From positions 1-14,534 of the forward strand of contig QKGY01000050.1 in the NCBI GenBank assembly GCA_003250235.1: a DNA stretch of 14,534 nt, written 5' to 3'. Within the stretch, counting starts at the first letter, position 1. Each line of letters opens with the position of its first letter. Positions 13,222 to 14,534 of this stretch are shown in pieces. The notes beneath the pieces are model-generated. The model was not told where the DNA came from, ran no database searches, and worked only from the letters and a program-made list of their open reading frames with translations. The position numbers and the translations under genes were made by a program. This stretch comes from Desulfuromonadaceae bacterium. Its GTDB lineage: Bacteria; Desulfobacterota; Desulfuromonadia; Desulfuromonadales; SZUA-540.

Positions 13222-13850
13222 TTGTCCCCTCCGGTCATGTCACGGTACCAGGCGGGATGGTGCTGCTTCGCCCAGGCTTTTCTGACCTTTCCGTACAGCA
13301 TGGCGCCGATGCTCTCCTTCGTCCAGATGGCCAGATAGATGTGGCCGATGATCAGGGCGACCATGAACACCCCGGCCGCCGCATGCAGGACCGTGGCGAA
13401 GCGGATCACCGCCACCGGGAAGAGGTAGGAGAAGTAGGCGCGCCACAGGACAATGCCGGACAGCACGAGTACCACCATGCAGAGCACCAGCAGCCAGAAG
13501 AGCAGCTTCTGCCCGCCGTTCAGCTTGCCGGCTTCCGGCATGTTGCTGTCGTCGCCGTTGACCATCTCGCGTACGTGCCCCAGCCACTCCCGGTCCTTGG
13601 CGGTGATCGCGCTGTCCTTGGCGAAACGGAAGAACATCCCGGCAAAGAAGAAGATCATCGCCACCCCGAAGAAGGGGTGCAGGATGCGGGTCCAGACCCC
13701 GCCGCCGAAGAGCTGGTTCAGGGGGTAGAAGAAAGGATGGAAAAACGTCAGTCCGGAGAGGGCCACCAGGAAGAAGGTGATGGCGACGATCCAGTGGTTG
13801 ACCCTGTCGGAGGTGCTATAGCGGTCTAGTTTAGCGGGATCTCGTTTCAT
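13218..13850 (-). CDS. fdoI: Formate dehydrogenase gamma subunit, cytochrome b556
   Basis: This 210-residue integral membrane protein anchors the formate dehydrogenase and passes electrons to quinone through two b hemes. Four membrane segments are visible, at about residues 20-36, 56-76, 116-136 and 150-176. The His residues in helix positions (His19, His58, His156 and His170) correspond within one residue to the heme ligands known for E. coli FdnI. The N-terminal RYSTSDRVNHWIVAITF and the C-terminal IIGHIYLAIWTKESIGAMLYGKV are typical. The start overlaps the beta-subunit stop by 4 bp (13847-13850). A very strong ribosome site (AAGGAGG, 7 bases upstream) is embedded in that gene. The symbol follows the fdoGHI-fdhE order; fdnI would be an equally close relative. 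Confidence 0.94.
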   Translation of the reverse strand: MKRDPAKLDRYSTSDRVNHWIVAITFFLVALSGLTFFHPFFYPLNQLFGGGVWTRILHPFFGVAMIFFFAGMFFRFAKDSAITAKDREWLGHVREMVNGDDSNMPEAGKLNGGQKLLFWLLVLCMVVLVLSGIVLWRAYFSYLFPVAVIRFATVLHAAAGVFMVALIIGHIYLAIWTKESIGAMLYGKVRKAWAKQHHPAWYRDMTGGDK

Positions 13851-14534
13851 TTTTCCACCTCCTTCTCAATCTCCTCCGAGACCTCGTTGGGGCCCTTGGT
13901 CACATAGTGGAAAAAGGCGCCAACGCCGAGCGCGGCGAGGGAAAGGGAGGCCAGCGGCGCGGCGATCTCCTTCCACAGATAGATAACCGGGCTGATGGCG
14001 GGGTTTTTGGGCAGGCCGTCGTACAGCTCGGGCCTGTCGGCATGGTGCAGCACGTACATCACGTGGGTGCCGCCCACCCCGGCCGGATCGTACAGACCGG
14101 CCTTGTCGTAGTGGCGTGCCTTGAGGTCGGCGATACGGCCTTCGGCGTGATGTTTCATCGCCTCCTTGGTGCCGAAGACGATGGCCCCGGTCGGACAGGT
14201 CTTGACGCAGGCCGGTTCCACCCCGACCGCCACCCGGTCGGAGCACAGGGTGCATTTGTAGACCTTACTGTCTTTCTTCGACAGCCGCGGGATGTTGAAG
14301 GGGCAGCCGCTGATGCAGTAGCCGCAGCCGATGCAGTTCTCCTCGTGGAAATCGACGATGCCGTTGCTGTACTGCACGATCGCCCCCGGTGCCGGGCAGG
14401 AGCGGAGGCAGCCCGGATCGGCGCAGTGCATGCAGCCGTCCTTGCGGATGAGCCATTCCAGGCCGCGCTCGGTCTCCACTTCGGCGAAGCGCATCACCGT
14501 CCAGGAGTTTTCCGTCAGGTCCATGGGATTGTCG
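13847..14534 (-). CDS. fdoH: Formate dehydrogenase beta (iron-sulfur) subunit, 5' end cut by window
   Basis: The frame runs to the right edge of the window. Codons for Asp-Asn-Pro precede the ATG at 14524, matching the DNP-x-DL-x-SWTVMRF segment of E. coli FdoH/FdnH, so that ATG is an internal Met and not the start. Roughly 65-70 N-terminal residues, including the first Cys cluster, lie outside. Visible 4Fe-4S clusters are CMHCADPGCLRSCP, CIGCGYCISGCPF and CTLC...EPACVKTCPTGAI. The GLYDPAGVGGTHVMYVLHHAD stretch is a hallmark of this subunit. A C-terminal membrane helix (LWKEIAAPLASLSLAALGVGAFF) anchors it next to the gamma subunit. It carries electrons from the Mo/W catalytic subunit to the cytochrome. 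The catalytic gene is expected just right of the window. Confidence 0.96.
   Translation of the reverse strand, partial: DNPMDLTENSWTVMRFAEVETERGLEWLIRKDGCMHCADPGCLRSCPAPGAIVQYSNGIVDFHEENCIGCGYCISGCPFNIPRLSKKDSKVYKCTLCSDRVAVGVEPACVKTCPTGAIVFGTKEAMKHHAEGRIADLKARHYDKAGLYDPAGVGGTHVMYVLHHADRPELYDGLPKNPAISPVIYLWKEIAAPLASLSLAALGVGAFFHYVTKGPNEVSEEIEKEVEK

Noticed and set aside
12795..13829. A 344-codon plus-strand frame opposite fdhE and the cytochrome gene
   Set aside because: It is an antisense shadow; both minus-strand genes are unambiguous by motif and operon overlap.
13847..14524. Reading the beta subunit as a complete 225-residue protein starting at 14524
   Set aside because: The frame continues upstream (Asp-Asn-Pro) in register with known FdoH/FdnH sequence, so the ATG is internal and the gene is truncated by the window.
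1..14534. Mobile elements, CRISPR arrays, tRNA or rRNA genes
   Set aside because: No transposase or integrase motif, no regularly spaced short repeats, and no tRNA-like or rRNA-like stretch was seen on either strand.

Overview
The window is GC-rich (roughly 60% by eye) bacterial chromosome with tightly packed operons. The gene content (a membrane formate dehydrogenase with its FdhE maturation factor, an aldo/keto reductase fused to a ferredoxin-like Fe-S module, and a DUF2318/FtsX metal-type membrane system) suggests an anaerobic or facultative Gram-negative respirer. A Desulfuromonas/Geobacter-type lineage would fit, but that is an impression from gene content and not a demonstrated assignment.

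Layout from left to right. Position 1-299 holds the 3' end of rsgA. It is followed by a terminator and an Fe-S aldo/keto reductase (575-1603) with its own terminator. Next come an unrecognised 473-residue soluble protein (1801-3222) and a 49-residue zinc-ribbon miniprotein (3334-3483), closed by a strong hairpin terminator. Converging on that terminator from the right is a four-gene minus-strand operon, 7009 down to 3639. In transcription order it encodes an anchored HMA-domain protein with a SurA-N-like region, a DUF2318/FtrD-like Cys protein, an FtsX/MacB-type permease and its ATPase. A 419-bp intergenic stretch with several promoter- and hairpin-like signals separates it from a UPF0173 metallo-hydrolase (7429-8112).

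Position 8327-9845 is a two-gene regulatory unit that looks less GC-rich than its surroundings. It has a MarR-family regulator and a secreted protein made of two tandem YdhR domains. The same operator core overlaps the promoter-like region of both genes, so the MarR protein probably controls both itself and the secreted protein. A bidirectional terminator follows.

The right side holds an MFS exporter (minus strand) and a divergent LysR regulator, an arrangement like E. coli ynfM/ynfL. It ends with the distal part of a formate dehydrogenase operon on the minus strand: beta subunit (cut by the window edge), cytochrome b gamma subunit and fdhE, joined by 4-bp ATGA overlaps and closed by a minus-strand terminator.

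The most interesting parts are the duplicated, exported YdhR protein with its MarR operators, and the HMA/DUF2318/FtsX operon. In that operon three components carry Cys pairs or Cys clusters predicted to lie outside the cytoplasm, but no FTR1 or P19 gene is present next to it.
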